The position numbers and the translations under genes were made by a program. The notes beneath the pieces are model-generated. The model saw only the letters and a program-made list of their open reading frames with translations, had not been told where the DNA came from and did no database searches. From Bacteroidia bacterium (GTDB lineage: Bacteria; Bacteroidota; Bacteroidia; SpSt-205): 64,000 bases of DNA. The stretch covers positions 1 to 64,000 of the forward strand of contig JAOAHZ010000006.1 of assembly GCA_026414975.1 (NCBI GenBank), read 5' to 3'. This document shows, one piece after another, positions 15,522 to 24,215 of this stretch; positions within the stretch are counted from its first letter, which is position 1; every line of letters begins with the position of its first letter.

Positions 15522-16693
15522 AGGCTCTCCGAGTAGATGCTGTTTTAGGGCTTCAGTGGGGTGATGAGGGAAAAGGGAAGGTTGTAGATACCCTAGCTTG
15601 CCGCTACTCTGTGGTGGCCCGCTTTCAGGGAGGGCCTAACGCAGGACATACTCTCTACCACCGAGGGCATAAGGTAGTCCTTCATCAAATCCCCTCAGGT
15701 ATATTCCACGAAGGGGTATATTGCCTGATTGGGGATGGAGTGGTTTTAGACCCAGAGGTTCTTTTGCGCGAAGTGGAAGGGCTTCGGATGTTAGGGATTG
15801 ACCCTCTGGAACGCCTCGTGATTGGGGAAAATGTTCATCTTATTCTGCCCGTTCATATTTGGCTGGAGGAAGTCTCGGCGGAGGGAGAAAAGATTGGGAC
15901 GACTCGTCGGGGGATTGGTCCGGCGTATGCCGACCGATACGCTCGTCGGGGTATCCCCGTTGCTTGGCTTGATCGGTCGGACTTTCGTCAGCGAATAGAA
16001 GAGCTGACGGCTTATCATGTGGCTCGATTCCCTGGGGCCCCTCCACCTATCTTTTCAGAGTCGTTTTGGATGGGTATAGAGCTTCTTCGGGAGCTTCCAC
16101 GCGTTCGTCTCAGTGAATGGCTTATTCAGTTTGATAGCGTATTAGCTGAGGGCTCTCAGGGCACAATGCTAGATATTTTTGCTGGCACTTACCCCTATGT
16201 AACTTCCTCGCATACGACTATAGCGGGTGTTTTGGCGGGATTAGCTGTGCCGCCCCAAGCTATCCGAGAGGTCTATGGGGTAACTAAGGCTTATGCGACG
16301 CGGGTCGGGGAGGGGGCTTTTCCAACGGAGGTTTTTGGGGAAGAAGCTCAGTGGCTGCAAACCCGCGGCAGCGAACGCGGCTCTACCACGGGTCGCTTAA
16401 GGCGATGTGGATGGCTAGACCTTGTGGCGCTTCGTTATGCGATAGAGATAAATGGCGTCAGTCGACTCACCCTCACCAAAGCCGATGTGCTCTGCGGGCT
16501 ACCCCAGGTCAAGGTGCGAACCGGCGGCTCCGATACCCACCCAGAATATACCATTCTTCCGGGCTGGCAAACTTTAGAGGATGCAAGTTTTGAAGAATTC
16601 ATCCGATTCATAGAAGGATTTACAGGGGTTTCTGTTTGGGGTGTTTCTACGGGGCCTTCTCGGGAAGATTGGTATGAGCGGATAGCTGTTTAA
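15518..16693 (+). CDS. purA: Adenylosuccinate synthetase
   Basis: The enzyme converts IMP and aspartate to adenylosuccinate with GTP. The 391 residues hold LGLQWGDEGKGKVVD (the catalytic Asp and GTP loop), GGPNAGHTLY, GIGPAYADRYARRGIPV, EGSQGTMLDI, TSSHTTIAGV and TKADVLCGLPQVKV. It is somewhat shorter than the usual 420-430 residues; the shortening appears to be in the middle helical part and the C-terminal end, with no catalytic motif lost. The GTG start overlaps the STAS stop. Confidence 0.94.
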   Translation: MKALRVDAVLGLQWGDEGKGKVVDTLACRYSVVARFQGGPNAGHTLYHRGHKVVLHQIPSGIFHEGVYCLIGDGVVLDPEVLLREVEGLRMLGIDPLERLVIGENVHLILPVHIWLEEVSAEGEKIGTTRRGIGPAYADRYARRGIPVAWLDRSDFRQRIEELTAYHVARFPGAPPPIFSESFWMGIELLRELPRVRLSEWLIQFDSVLAEGSQGTMLDIFAGTYPYVTSSHTTIAGVLAGLAVPPQAIREVYGVTKAYATRVGEGAFPTEVFGEEAQWLQTRGSERGSTTGRLRRCGWLDLVALRYAIEINGVSRLTLTKADVLCGLPQVKVRTGGSDTHPEYTILPGWQTLEDASFEEFIRFIEGFTGVSVWGVSTGPSREDWYERIAV

Positions 16694-16775
16694 TGGACCG
16701 GGCTTAGTCCGAGTCGAGGGGTATCTGGTTAGAGGGCCCCGGAGGGTTTGGATTGAGGATAGCGGGACATTCAGG

Positions 16776-19325
16776 TTACCCTTTCAGGGCCATGGTGCGC
16801 AGCTCTTGGAGTCGAAAGAGGGCTTCTATAGGCGTGATAGCATTAGGGTCTATTTCCAAGAGGCGGCGTTGTAACTCTTTTTCTGTGTTTGATGAGGAGT
16901 CAAAGAGCGTGGGTTCGGTAATAGTAGGGGTTAGGGGCTCCTGCTTCTCAAAATGGCGTAATAGTTCATAGGCTCGGGCCAAGAGAGGGCCGGGCAGCCC
17001 GGCTTTTTCAGCGACAGCTAATCCAAAGCTTTTTCGGATAGGTCCGCGACGAAGTTGATGGAGGAAGATGATTTTCTCACCTTGCTGCTCCACAGCCAAA
17101 TGATAGTTAGCTAAGCGGGGTAGAACCTTTTCTAACTGGGTGAGCTCGTGGTAATGGGTCGCAAATAGCGTCCAAGGGCGGCAGTTCGGGTGATGGTGGA
17201 GGTATTCTAGTAGAGCCCAAGCAATAGCTAACCCATCGTAGGTGCTAGTGCCGCGCCCTACTTCATCTAAAATCACGAAGCTGCGGGAAGTAGCTGAGTG
17301 CAGAATATAGGCCGTTTCCCCCATCTCCACTAAAAACGTGCTCTGGCCTGCTGCGAGGTTATCGGAGGCGCCTACACGACTAAAGATTTGATCTACGGGG
17401 CATATTTCAGCTTCTTCCGCCGGCACAAAGCTGCCTATCTGGGCCAGTAGGATAATCAAAGCGTTTTGACGCATGTAAGCCGACTTTCCGGCCATATTAG
17501 GTCCTGTAAGCAGAAGTATGCGGGTCTCGGGCGTCAAGAGCAAGTCATTAGGCTGATAGGGCAGATGGGGTGGCAGAAATCGTTCTATGACTGGATGACG
17601 ACCTCCTTTGATATAAAGGCGAGGTTGCTCGGTAAAACGAGGACGACAATACCTATAGCGACGAGCCGCTATAGCCAAAGCTAAATGGACATCTACCTCA
17701 GCTACCCAACGCGCTAACTGCTGAAGGGCAGGAACAAAGGCCTGCAGCTCTTGTAAAAGAGCCTGGTAAACTCGGCTCTCCCACTCCTCTACGACTTCTT
17801 GAGCTGAGGCGATTTCGGCGTTGAGTTTATCTAACTCATCGCTGCTATAACGGGCGGCTCCTTGAGCTAACTGTTGCCTCAGGCGATACTCAGGAGGTAC
17901 CTTGGGTAGGTGAGAAGCCGTTATGTGAAAGACATATCCGAGCTGGCGATTAGCTTGAATCTTGAGTGTGGGAATGCCTAATCGGGTGCGCTCCTTCTCT
18001 TCTAAGCGCTCCAGCTCTTCCTCTGCGTGATGGAGTAGGTAGCGAGCTCGATCTAAGGCCTCGTTTACCCCTTCTCGGATGACTTTACCTTCTCCGGGCT
18101 TGTCCCCTATCCCGTCAAGTATAAGGTAAGTACTTAGGCACAGAAGAAGGGGCTGGATGCGAGACAGCGCCTCCGGAACCTCATAAGCTGAGGGTAAAGC
18201 TTGCTGAAGCTGGATACAACCTTTCAAGGCTTGATATAGCTGCACCAGTTCTCGGGGAGAAGTGCGGCGAGCACTAAGCCGTGCTGTTCTCCGCTCCAAA
18301 TCCCCGATGCTCTGGAGAATAGCTTGCCAGTTAGCATGAGCCTCGGGATGATCGTATAGAATCTGCACCTTGTTCAATCGTTCTTCTATCGCCCCTATGT
18401 CCCATAGCGGCATGGACAAGCGATGACGCAAAAGTCGCCCTCCTGAGGGGGTTGCTGTGAGCCGAAGGATTTCTAAGAGGCTCTTCCCCTCTCGTTGCAG
18501 GGGTTCTAAGACCTCTAAGTTTCTAAGGGTGGCAGGATGCAGAAAAAAAGCCTTATCTATCAAGAGACGGTGAGGAAAGTTGAGATGTGTTAGGCTAGTT
18601 TGCTTGAGTTCCTTTAGGTAGTTCAGGAGAGCTGCGAAGGCTCGACTTACTTCTACGCTCAGGGGGATGCTTTTAGGGTAAGGGTAGCCATAAACTTCCC
18701 TAAAGGAAGCTTCCAAGGTCTCGGTATCAAAATACCCCTCCGGTAAAGCCTCTATGCGTTGAACACTCGTGCATAGAGCCTGCCAGATAGACTCCTGTCT
18801 TGGGAAGACCAGAGTTTCTGAAGGGGTTAGAGCGGCTACAATCCTTTCTATGTCTGAGAGAGCTCCTTCGTGGTAGAAAATCCGACCTGAACTGGTGATG
18901 TCAGCTAACAAGAGTACGGCTTCGGTTGGACTGTAGGCTCGAAAAACGGTAAGGTAGCTTGTTCCAAGGTCTCCCTCCTGAAACCACATAACACCAGGGG
19001 TAATCACTTGAGTGACATCCCGCTTGACGATCTTTTTAGACTTCTTGGGGTCCTCTACTTGGTCGCAGATGGCAACCCGATATCCTGCCTCTATAAGCTG
19101 CCGCACATAGGTATCTACGGCCCGAATGGGGAAGCCTGCCATGGGTACCTCTTCGGCCTTGCCATTATTCCGTCGGGTGAGGGTCAATCCTAAGATGGAC
19201 GCCAAGAGCTGAGCATCTTCTTCAAAAGCCTCGTAGAAATCACCTACTTGGAATAAGAGAAGGGTACCAGGGTATTTAGCCTTCATGGCGTAATACTGCT
19301 CCATCAACGCGGTCGTCTCAGACAT
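16776..19325 (-). CDS. mutS: DNA mismatch repair protein MutS
   Basis: Mismatch recognition ATPase of 849 residues. The N-terminal mismatch-binding motif is GDFYEAF. The connector and lever domains follow, then the ABC-type ATPase with Walker A (GPNMAGKSAYMRQ), the SRVGASDNLAAGQSTF region, Walker B (FVILDEVGRGTST) and FATHYHEL. Length and order match MutS1. The start overlaps the 3' end of the upstream acyltransferase by 8 nt, so it probably belongs to that transcript. mutL is not in the window. Confidence 0.97.
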   Translation of the reverse strand: MSETTALMEQYYAMKAKYPGTLLLFQVGDFYEAFEEDAQLLASILGLTLTRRNNGKAEEVPMAGFPIRAVDTYVRQLIEAGYRVAICDQVEDPKKSKKIVKRDVTQVITPGVMWFQEGDLGTSYLTVFRAYSPTEAVLLLADITSSGRIFYHEGALSDIERIVAALTPSETLVFPRQESIWQALCTSVQRIEALPEGYFDTETLEASFREVYGYPYPKSIPLSVEVSRAFAALLNYLKELKQTSLTHLNFPHRLLIDKAFFLHPATLRNLEVLEPLQREGKSLLEILRLTATPSGGRLLRHRLSMPLWDIGAIEERLNKVQILYDHPEAHANWQAILQSIGDLERRTARLSARRTSPRELVQLYQALKGCIQLQQALPSAYEVPEALSRIQPLLLCLSTYLILDGIGDKPGEGKVIREGVNEALDRARYLLHHAEEELERLEEKERTRLGIPTLKIQANRQLGYVFHITASHLPKVPPEYRLRQQLAQGAARYSSDELDKLNAEIASAQEVVEEWESRVYQALLQELQAFVPALQQLARWVAEVDVHLALAIAARRYRYCRPRFTEQPRLYIKGGRHPVIERFLPPHLPYQPNDLLLTPETRILLLTGPNMAGKSAYMRQNALIILLAQIGSFVPAEEAEICPVDQIFSRVGASDNLAAGQSTFLVEMGETAYILHSATSRSFVILDEVGRGTSTYDGLAIAWALLEYLHHHPNCRPWTLFATHYHELTQLEKVLPRLANYHLAVEQQGEKIIFLHQLRRGPIRKSFGLAVAEKAGLPGPLLARAYELLRHFEKQEPLTPTITEPTLFDSSSNTEKELQRRLLEIDPNAITPIEALFRLQELRTMALKG

Positions 19326-20106
19326 AAGGCATGTCTTTTAGGAGGGCTACCATGAGGGCTTTGACTCGTTCGGCCTCACCATGTAGTTGAAACCATCGCT
19401 CTCGGGGACGGCTGCTGAGCTGATCATAGGAAAGTCGAGGGAAGTAAAGAATGGAACGCAAGCTAAATTTCGGAATGCGTGTCAGGCGAGTAGGTAGGTT
19501 GAGTATGGGATTTTTCATGAGAGGCCTTATGTAGGCAGGCTCTATGCGTCGAACCCACCGAAGCATCCAGCTGGGAATGTAGAAATCCTTGCCCCACTCT
19601 TCCGCTCCCCGATGTACCGTAACAAGGATAGGCGCATTAGCTGCAATCGCTAACTCCACGAACTTTGGCGAACGGAAAGGACGAATCTCATACACATCGC
19701 CTAATATGCAGTTATCGCCTTCAGGAAACACTGCTATATCATTAATAGGCCCGTTCTTGAAGACTTCTACCACTTGTGCGAAAGTGGGGGGCTCCATACT
19801 TTGAAATACGGTCCGAAGCACCCAACGACTTAAGGTGAAGCGATAGAGGCCTCTGTGAAAGATACCCAGAGCTTTGCGATGATGTCCCCCCTCTAAGAGG
19901 GCTACGCGCAGCAGAGAGAGGATCGCCGGTATCCAACCCAGCGTGCCGGCATGGCTGATGGCATGGACAACCTTGGGATAACGGCTCATAATCTCGCGAA
20001 AAGGCGGGGTAGAGCGTACGATGATCTCATCAAAGAGCAGAGGGTATAGCCAGCCGATTCGGTTGTATAGCTCTGGAAGCGCTAAAGGAATTCCGGCTTG
20101 CTGCAT
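19318..20106 (-). CDS. Lysophospholipid acyltransferase-like protein
   Basis: The 262-residue protein belongs to the PlsC-like glycerolipid acyltransferases. It has a His motif in SHAGTLGWIP (the usual H-x4-D is degenerate), a second block around RTVFQSMEPP, and the FPEGDN motif followed by EIRPFRSPKFVELAI. It is probably membrane-associated and acylates a glycerolipid or another alcohol. The missing Asp in the first motif makes the exact reaction uncertain. It has its own -7 box 4 nt before the ATG. Confidence 0.72.
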   Translation of the reverse strand: MQQAGIPLALPELYNRIGWLYPLLFDEIIVRSTPPFREIMSRYPKVVHAISHAGTLGWIPAILSLLRVALLEGGHHRKALGIFHRGLYRFTLSRWVLRTVFQSMEPPTFAQVVEVFKNGPINDIAVFPEGDNCILGDVYEIRPFRSPKFVELAIAANAPILVTVHRGAEEWGKDFYIPSWMLRWVRRIEPAYIRPLMKNPILNLPTRLTRIPKFSLRSILYFPRLSYDQLSSRPRERWFQLHGEAERVKALMVALLKDMPYV

Positions 20107-20110
20107 ATGG

Positions 20111-20118
20111 CAAAAATA
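20111..20118 (-). promoter_or_regulatory. -7 element TATTTTTG of the acyltransferase-mutS unit
   Basis: Perfect TAnnTTTG on the minus strand ending 4 nt before ATG 20106. It is formed from the T tract of the terminator just upstream. Confidence 0.62.
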
Positions 20119-20150
20119 AAAAAGAGCGGGAGGGCGGTCTCCGTCCTCCC
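20112..20150 (-). terminator. Rho-independent terminator of the FecR-like gene
   Basis: On the minus strand GGGAGGACGG pairs with CCGCCCTCCC over a 3-nt loop (positions 20128-20150, ten pairs with one non-Watson-Crick). GCTC and then a T-rich run (TTTTTTATTTTT) follow. It lies 30 nt after the stop of the 20180-21091 gene. Confidence 0.85.
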
Positions 20151-20179
20151 ACTGTTAGATTTTTAGTACAGGAGTGTCT

Positions 20180-21091
20180 CTATTCGCTTACACTTGCTGC
20201 TGTACGAGCGACGCGCTGAGACAGCTCGTCTCGTAGGGTCACATAGCCATCTGCACCCGCTTCCAGGGTGGCAGCTTGGTTATATGCATTCCATGCATAC
20301 CCGTACAGACCATTCTGCTCATAAAAGGCACCCAGAGCGGCATAGTCTAAAGCGGAGTTGGGGTCCATGGAACGGCGTAGGGCTTCCTCTTCTTTCTTGA
20401 GAGCAGCGGCACGATCAGCAGGTAGCACTCGGAAACAAGAATTGTTAGAGTGTAAAGTGGGATGGCGGCGGGTGCTGACTCGCCAATAGTAGCAAGGACC
20501 AGCCTTGACTTTACCCTCCAGATTAAGCTCTAAGGAGGTCTGCTCAGCCGCTACCTCTTGGCTCAGTAGCACTTGTCCAGCGTCGTCTAACACTTGTACG
20601 ATGTAGCCTTCCGAGCCTGGGACTCTATCCCAGTTGAACTGAACTCTGTCTGCATAAAATGAGCTTTGTATAGGGGTTCGAGGCAAAGGAGCCATGGTAG
20701 AGCGGGTTACAGCTCCGAGAGTCTTGCCCGAGGCGCGTCCAGCTCCTGAGACGACTGCTTGATTGAGTACATAACCTGTGTACTTAGATGCGTAAGGGTT
20801 GTCGTCAGAAGCAGCTTTCTGAGATAGGAGCTGACTAAGGGTATAAGTCCCAGGCTGACGAAGCTCTCGTGCCTTATTTCCGGGGAAAACTAAAGCGATA
20901 TAAGACTGCTGCCCGACACGGACTTTTTGCTGCTCAGAGAGCTTCATGCCTGCAGTGGCCCTAATCCAGTTACCTCCTGCCTGCTCTACTTGGACATCTC
21001 CGCGAGTGGCTAACACAGTTATGCTCTGAGCATACACTATGGAGAGTAGAATCCCTCCAATAAAACTTTTGCTTAGGCCTGAGTAACGCAT
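20180..21091 (-). CDS. FecR-domain-like secreted protein with C-terminal TPR-like helices
   Basis: The 303-residue protein has a signal peptide (FIGGILLSIVYAQS). Next comes a FecR-like beta domain: VLATRGDVQVEQAGGNWIRA, GMKLSEQQKVRVG and YIALVFPGNKARELRQPGTY. A fibronectin-like segment with paired cysteines (VQFNWDRVPGSEGYIVQVLD, then CYYWRVS) leads to a short TPR-like C-terminus (YAALGAFYEQNGLYGYAWNAYNQAA). The start is placed at ATG 21091 before the signal peptide. The open frame extends further up but would overlap the CHASE2 gene. It follows that gene by 20 nt, a pairing that suggests a shared envelope-sensing role. Confidence 0.7.
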   Translation of the reverse strand: MRYSGLSKSFIGGILLSIVYAQSITVLATRGDVQVEQAGGNWIRATAGMKLSEQQKVRVGQQSYIALVFPGNKARELRQPGTYTLSQLLSQKAASDDNPYASKYTGYVLNQAVVSGAGRASGKTLGAVTRSTMAPLPRTPIQSSFYADRVQFNWDRVPGSEGYIVQVLDDAGQVLLSQEVAAEQTSLELNLEGKVKAGPCYYWRVSTRRHPTLHSNNSCFRVLPADRAAALKKEEEALRRSMDPNSALDYAALGAFYEQNGLYGYAWNAYNQAATLEAGADGYVTLRDELSQRVARTAASVSE

Positions 21092-21111
21092 GGTAGGCCT
21101 ATACACAAACT

Positions 21112-22227
21112 TTATGCCAGTGGGCGAGGCGGAGCTATTCGCCATAGATCTACCTCCCCTCCTATAAGGACGGCCCACAAAACGGGTTCTACTTCAAGCC
21201 ACCAGCCCTGTGTCCCTAAATAGATAGTCAGTTCAATCGCAGCCCAGAGAAGGCCTATCTGTAGAGTTCGCACGAGAGCGCTGCGCCCTATACCTGGGCG
21301 AAGAAAAAACCCCGGTATGGAGATAAGAAGGTAAGTTGTACCGAGGAGTCCGAGGACCCAGAGCAAAGAAACTTCCTTGAAGAAACTCCGATGAAGAAGC
21401 ATGGCTGCTACATTCGCATGAATCAGGACCCCATACATATCGGGAAAACTCCGTCGTAGGAAGGCTTCATTTAGCGGACTAAAGAAAATGTCCTCCATGG
21501 TTCGGTACAAGGGGTCCGCCAGGCCTAGTAAAAGAATCCGTCCCCGAAGCCAACCTAAAGGAATGTTCTCTTGAAGCACCTCCTCCCCGCTGACAAAATA
21601 AAAGTGCGACAGTCCTCCTCTATAACGAATGTGAAATCGGGAAGGTAAAAAAGAAAGTGTATCCAGGAGAGCTGGATCAGCGGCTAAAGCAGCTCGCAAG
21701 CCCAGAGAGAATGCTGTATCTTTCCCTGATACGGTATAGAGCTGATACTCTCGTACAATGCGAGCGGTGGTATCGTATAGAATCAAGTTGGCGAATGCCT
21801 GCTCCACGCAGCCAGTGAATAGAGGATGGCTAATGGGTACTTGAGGAGCTTGTTCCATGGGATAAGAGAGGTCTAAGGTAGAGACTAAACAGACAGGCAG
21901 CTTTTGGGCTACAGTGCATAATGCTGCTTGCCATAAGCTATCGTCTTGGATTCTGAAAGGGGCCTGAAATACAGCGTCTATGCCGATAAAGCTGGGCTGA
22001 GCCTCACCAAGTTTGAGGAGAAGGGAGGCTAATCTTGGACGCTCCAACTGAGCAATGTCTACGATAACGATCTGTGTATCGGGAGGAGATTGGGGTAAGC
22101 GGCGGTAAATCAGGTCTTGTATGCGCCAGCTCCACTCTCGCGCTGGAAGATAACTGTCTATGAGCAGAGCTAAGGCGCTAACTAAAGCCAGGCGGAATGT
22201 CCACCCCAGTAGGGCAGGTAGATTCAT
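21112..22227 (-). CDS. CHASE2-domain membrane protein
   Basis: The 371-residue protein has an N-terminal membrane segment (FRLALVSALALLI), then an extracytoplasmic CHASE2 sensor domain. CHASE2 motifs visible are QIVIVDIAQLERP, PSFIGIDAVFQAP, FANLILYDTTARIVREYQL, RIHYRGG-like RFHIRYRGG, GRILLLGLADPLYRTMEDIFFSPL and MYGVLIHANVAAMLL. Three C-terminal membrane segments follow. No kinase or cyclase output domain is attached, so it would need a partner. It overlaps the pdxJ stop by 4 nt. Confidence 0.82.
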   Translation of the reverse strand: MNLPALLGWTFRLALVSALALLIDSYLPAREWSWRIQDLIYRRLPQSPPDTQIVIVDIAQLERPRLASLLLKLGEAQPSFIGIDAVFQAPFRIQDDSLWQAALCTVAQKLPVCLVSTLDLSYPMEQAPQVPISHPLFTGCVEQAFANLILYDTTARIVREYQLYTVSGKDTAFSLGLRAALAADPALLDTLSFLPSRFHIRYRGGLSHFYFVSGEEVLQENIPLGWLRGRILLLGLADPLYRTMEDIFFSPLNEAFLRRSFPDMYGVLIHANVAAMLLHRSFFKEVSLLWVLGLLGTTYLLISIPGFFLRPGIGRSALVRTLQIGLLWAAIELTIYLGTQGWWLEVEPVLWAVLIGGEVDLWRIAPPRPLA

Positions 22228-22940
22228 ACAAGAAGAGCTTGCTTATAGCGGCGTAGCGTTTCAGCAATACCGTTGTATAAAGCATCAGCTATGAGGGCGT
22301 GTCCTATGGAAACCTCAGCAAGGTTGGGAAGGTTTAGGCGCAGGAATCGTAAGTTATGAAGATTCAGGTCATGACCAGCGTGTAAGCGCAAGCCTAAGGC
22401 TTCGGCCTTTTGAGCAGCAGGAATGTAGGGAGCTATGGCCTCTTCAGGGGATTGCATGAAGCGGTGGGCATAGGGGCCTGTATAAAGCTCTATACAGTCA
22501 GCTCCAAGTTGAGCTGCAGCTTGTACTTGCTCTGGATCAGGGTCTATAAAGAGGCTTACCCGAATCCCCCATGCCTTGAGCTGGGCAACGATAGGCTGCA
22601 GAAAGTCTCTTTGACTAATCACATCCCACCCCCGATCCGACGTAAGAGCATGAGGGGGGTCTGGAACAAGAGTAGCTTGAGTAGGGCGAACTTGCTCCAT
22701 GAGCTGAAGGTAGCTTGGAGAGGGGAATCCTTCTACATTCAGCTCGACCTGAAGAGCATCCCGCAAAGCATATACATCGGCTCGTCGGATATGTCGCTCG
22801 TCGGGACGGGGGTGGACGGTGATCCCGTCAGCGCCGAGTCGTTCACAGGTCTGGGCAAAAGCTATCACATCAGGAATAGACCCGCCCCGAGCGTTTCTTA
22901 GTAGGGCAACCTTGTTGATATTGACACTTAGGCGCGTCAT
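22224..22940 (-). CDS. pdxJ: Pyridoxine 5'-phosphate synthase
   Basis: PdxJ condenses 1-deoxyxylulose 5-phosphate with 3-amino-2-oxopropyl phosphate. The 238-residue TIM barrel shows LSVNINKVALLRNARGG, GITVHPRPDERHIR (catalytic His and phosphate contacts), ELNVEGFPS (catalytic Glu), CIELYTGPYA and HAGHDLNLHNL, then EVSIGHALIADAL. Length is normal. It overlaps the upstream dehydrogenase stop by 4 nt. Confidence 0.96.
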   Translation of the reverse strand: MTRLSVNINKVALLRNARGGSIPDVIAFAQTCERLGADGITVHPRPDERHIRRADVYALRDALQVELNVEGFPSPSYLQLMEQVRPTQATLVPDPPHALTSDRGWDVISQRDFLQPIVAQLKAWGIRVSLFIDPDPEQVQAAAQLGADCIELYTGPYAHRFMQSPEEAIAPYIPAAQKAEALGLRLHAGHDLNLHNLRFLRLNLPNLAEVSIGHALIADALYNGIAETLRRYKQALLV

Positions 22941-24145
22941 TCGGGAACATCTGTAAAGTCAAGGGGATAGTCCAATACAGCCTTCCATGGTAGTCCGGCT
23001 TCAGGCAGCCGCTCTAATAAAGGTTCTGGATCAAGCTGCTCTACATTCCAGACACCTGCTTTTTTCCATACACCAGAAACAATAAGCTCGGCCGCTACGG
23101 CAGGAGGGACGCCCGCTGTGTAAGCGATGGCTTGGGAACCACAATCGGCGTATGCCCATTCGTGCCGAATGTTTGTATAAAGGAAAGCGGTTCGAGGCGC
23201 TCCATCTTTTATACCCCTCAGTTGTACTCCTATGGATACCCATCCTTTATAATTGGGAGCCAAACTGGCAGGGTCTGGTAAAAGTTTCTGTAGGAACTTG
23301 ATAGGTACTACTTTGCATCCGTTGTAATCTACCTCATCAATCCGAGTGAGTCCTGCATTCATGAAAGCTCGCAGATGCATCAGGTAGTTGTCAGAAAAAG
23401 TCATCCAAAAACGAGCTCGCCTTATGGTCGGAAAGTGCTTCACGAGGGATTCAAGTTCCTCGTGAAAGATAAGGTAGGCTTTGCGCACTCCGATCTCAGG
23501 GAATCGGACATCTTGGGAGATAGAAAGGGGGGGTACTTCTATTAGCTGGCCATCTTGATAGTAGCGACCGTTTTGAGTAATCTCTCTCAGATTGATTTCT
23601 AAGTTAAAGTTTGTGGCGAAGGGGTGCCCGTGATCACCTGCGTTGCAGTCTACGATGTCTAAGTAGTGGATTTCATCAAAGAAGTGCTTGGCAGCATAAG
23701 CCACCATGGCATTGGTAACCCCCGGATCAAAGCCAATCCCTAAAACAGCGGTTATGCGAGCTTTTTGATAGCGCTCGTGGTAAGCCCACTGATACTTGTA
23801 CTCATACAAAGGGAGGTCAGGTGGTTCATAAGAAGCCGTATCTAAGTAATCTACCCCTGCCTCCAAGCAGGCCTCCATTAGAGCGAGGTCTTGATAGGGT
23901 AGGGCCAGATTTAGAAGGAGTGCGGGTTTGTGTTTTTTGAGGAGAGCGACGGTTTCGCTGACATGGTCAGCGTCGAGGGGTTCTGGAATAATGCGTGCCT
24001 GAGGGTACCTCTCAGCGAGGGCCTTACATTTAGACAGAGTACGGCTGGCGAGGACAATCTCTGGAAACAGGTCTGGGCGGCGAGCTAACTTACAAAGAGT
24101 TACTTGAGCCACGGCACCTGCTCCTACCACCATTACCTTTGGCAT
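22937..24145 (-). CDS. Saccharopine dehydrogenase-family enzyme, likely carboxynorspermidine dehydrogenase
   Basis: The 402-residue protein has an N-terminal Rossmann fold (KVMVVGAGAVAQV) and the Lys1/Lys9-type catalytic core: GIGFDPGVTNAM, DIVDCNAGDHGHPFATNFN, EINLREI and RFWMTFSDNYL. The pattern is that of Bacteroidota carboxynorspermidine (carboxyspermidine) dehydrogenases, which act in an alternative polyamine route; saccharopine dehydrogenase is the other option. The partner decarboxylase NspC is not in the window. The frame is open to 24259, but ATG 24145 is chosen because a perfect -7 box ends 4 nt before it and the Rossmann fold begins at once. Confidence 0.85.
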   Translation of the reverse strand: MPKVMVVGAGAVAQVTLCKLARRPDLFPEIVLASRTLSKCKALAERYPQARIIPEPLDADHVSETVALLKKHKPALLLNLALPYQDLALMEACLEAGVDYLDTASYEPPDLPLYEYKYQWAYHERYQKARITAVLGIGFDPGVTNAMVAYAAKHFFDEIHYLDIVDCNAGDHGHPFATNFNLEINLREITQNGRYYQDGQLIEVPPLSISQDVRFPEIGVRKAYLIFHEELESLVKHFPTIRRARFWMTFSDNYLMHLRAFMNAGLTRIDEVDYNGCKVVPIKFLQKLLPDPASLAPNYKGWVSIGVQLRGIKDGAPRTAFLYTNIRHEWAYADCGSQAIAYTAGVPPAVAAELIVSGVWKKAGVWNVEQLDPEPLLERLPEAGLPWKAVLDYPLDFTDVPE

Positions 24146-24149
24146 GCTG

Positions 24150-24157
24150 CAAAGATA
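24150..24157 (-). promoter_or_regulatory. -7 element TATCTTTG of the saccharopine dehydrogenase-family gene
   Basis: Perfect TAnnTTTG on the minus strand ending 4 nt before ATG 24145. Confidence 0.68.
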
Positions 24158-24179
24158 CAAAAGCCACGAAGGGGGGGTA

Positions 24180-24210
24180 TTGCGAGGAAAAGTTTGACTA
24201 CATACCTTTG
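24180..24210 (+). promoter_or_regulatory. Promoter of the phoD-nuoN gene run (TTG, 20-bp spacer, TACCTTTG)
   Basis: A TTG at 24180-24182 is followed after 20 bp by TACCTTTG at 24203-24210, which ends 5 nt before GTG 24216. Both boxes and the spacing fit the Bacteroidota -33/-7 promoter. Confidence 0.72.
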
Positions 24211-24215
24211 CTCTG

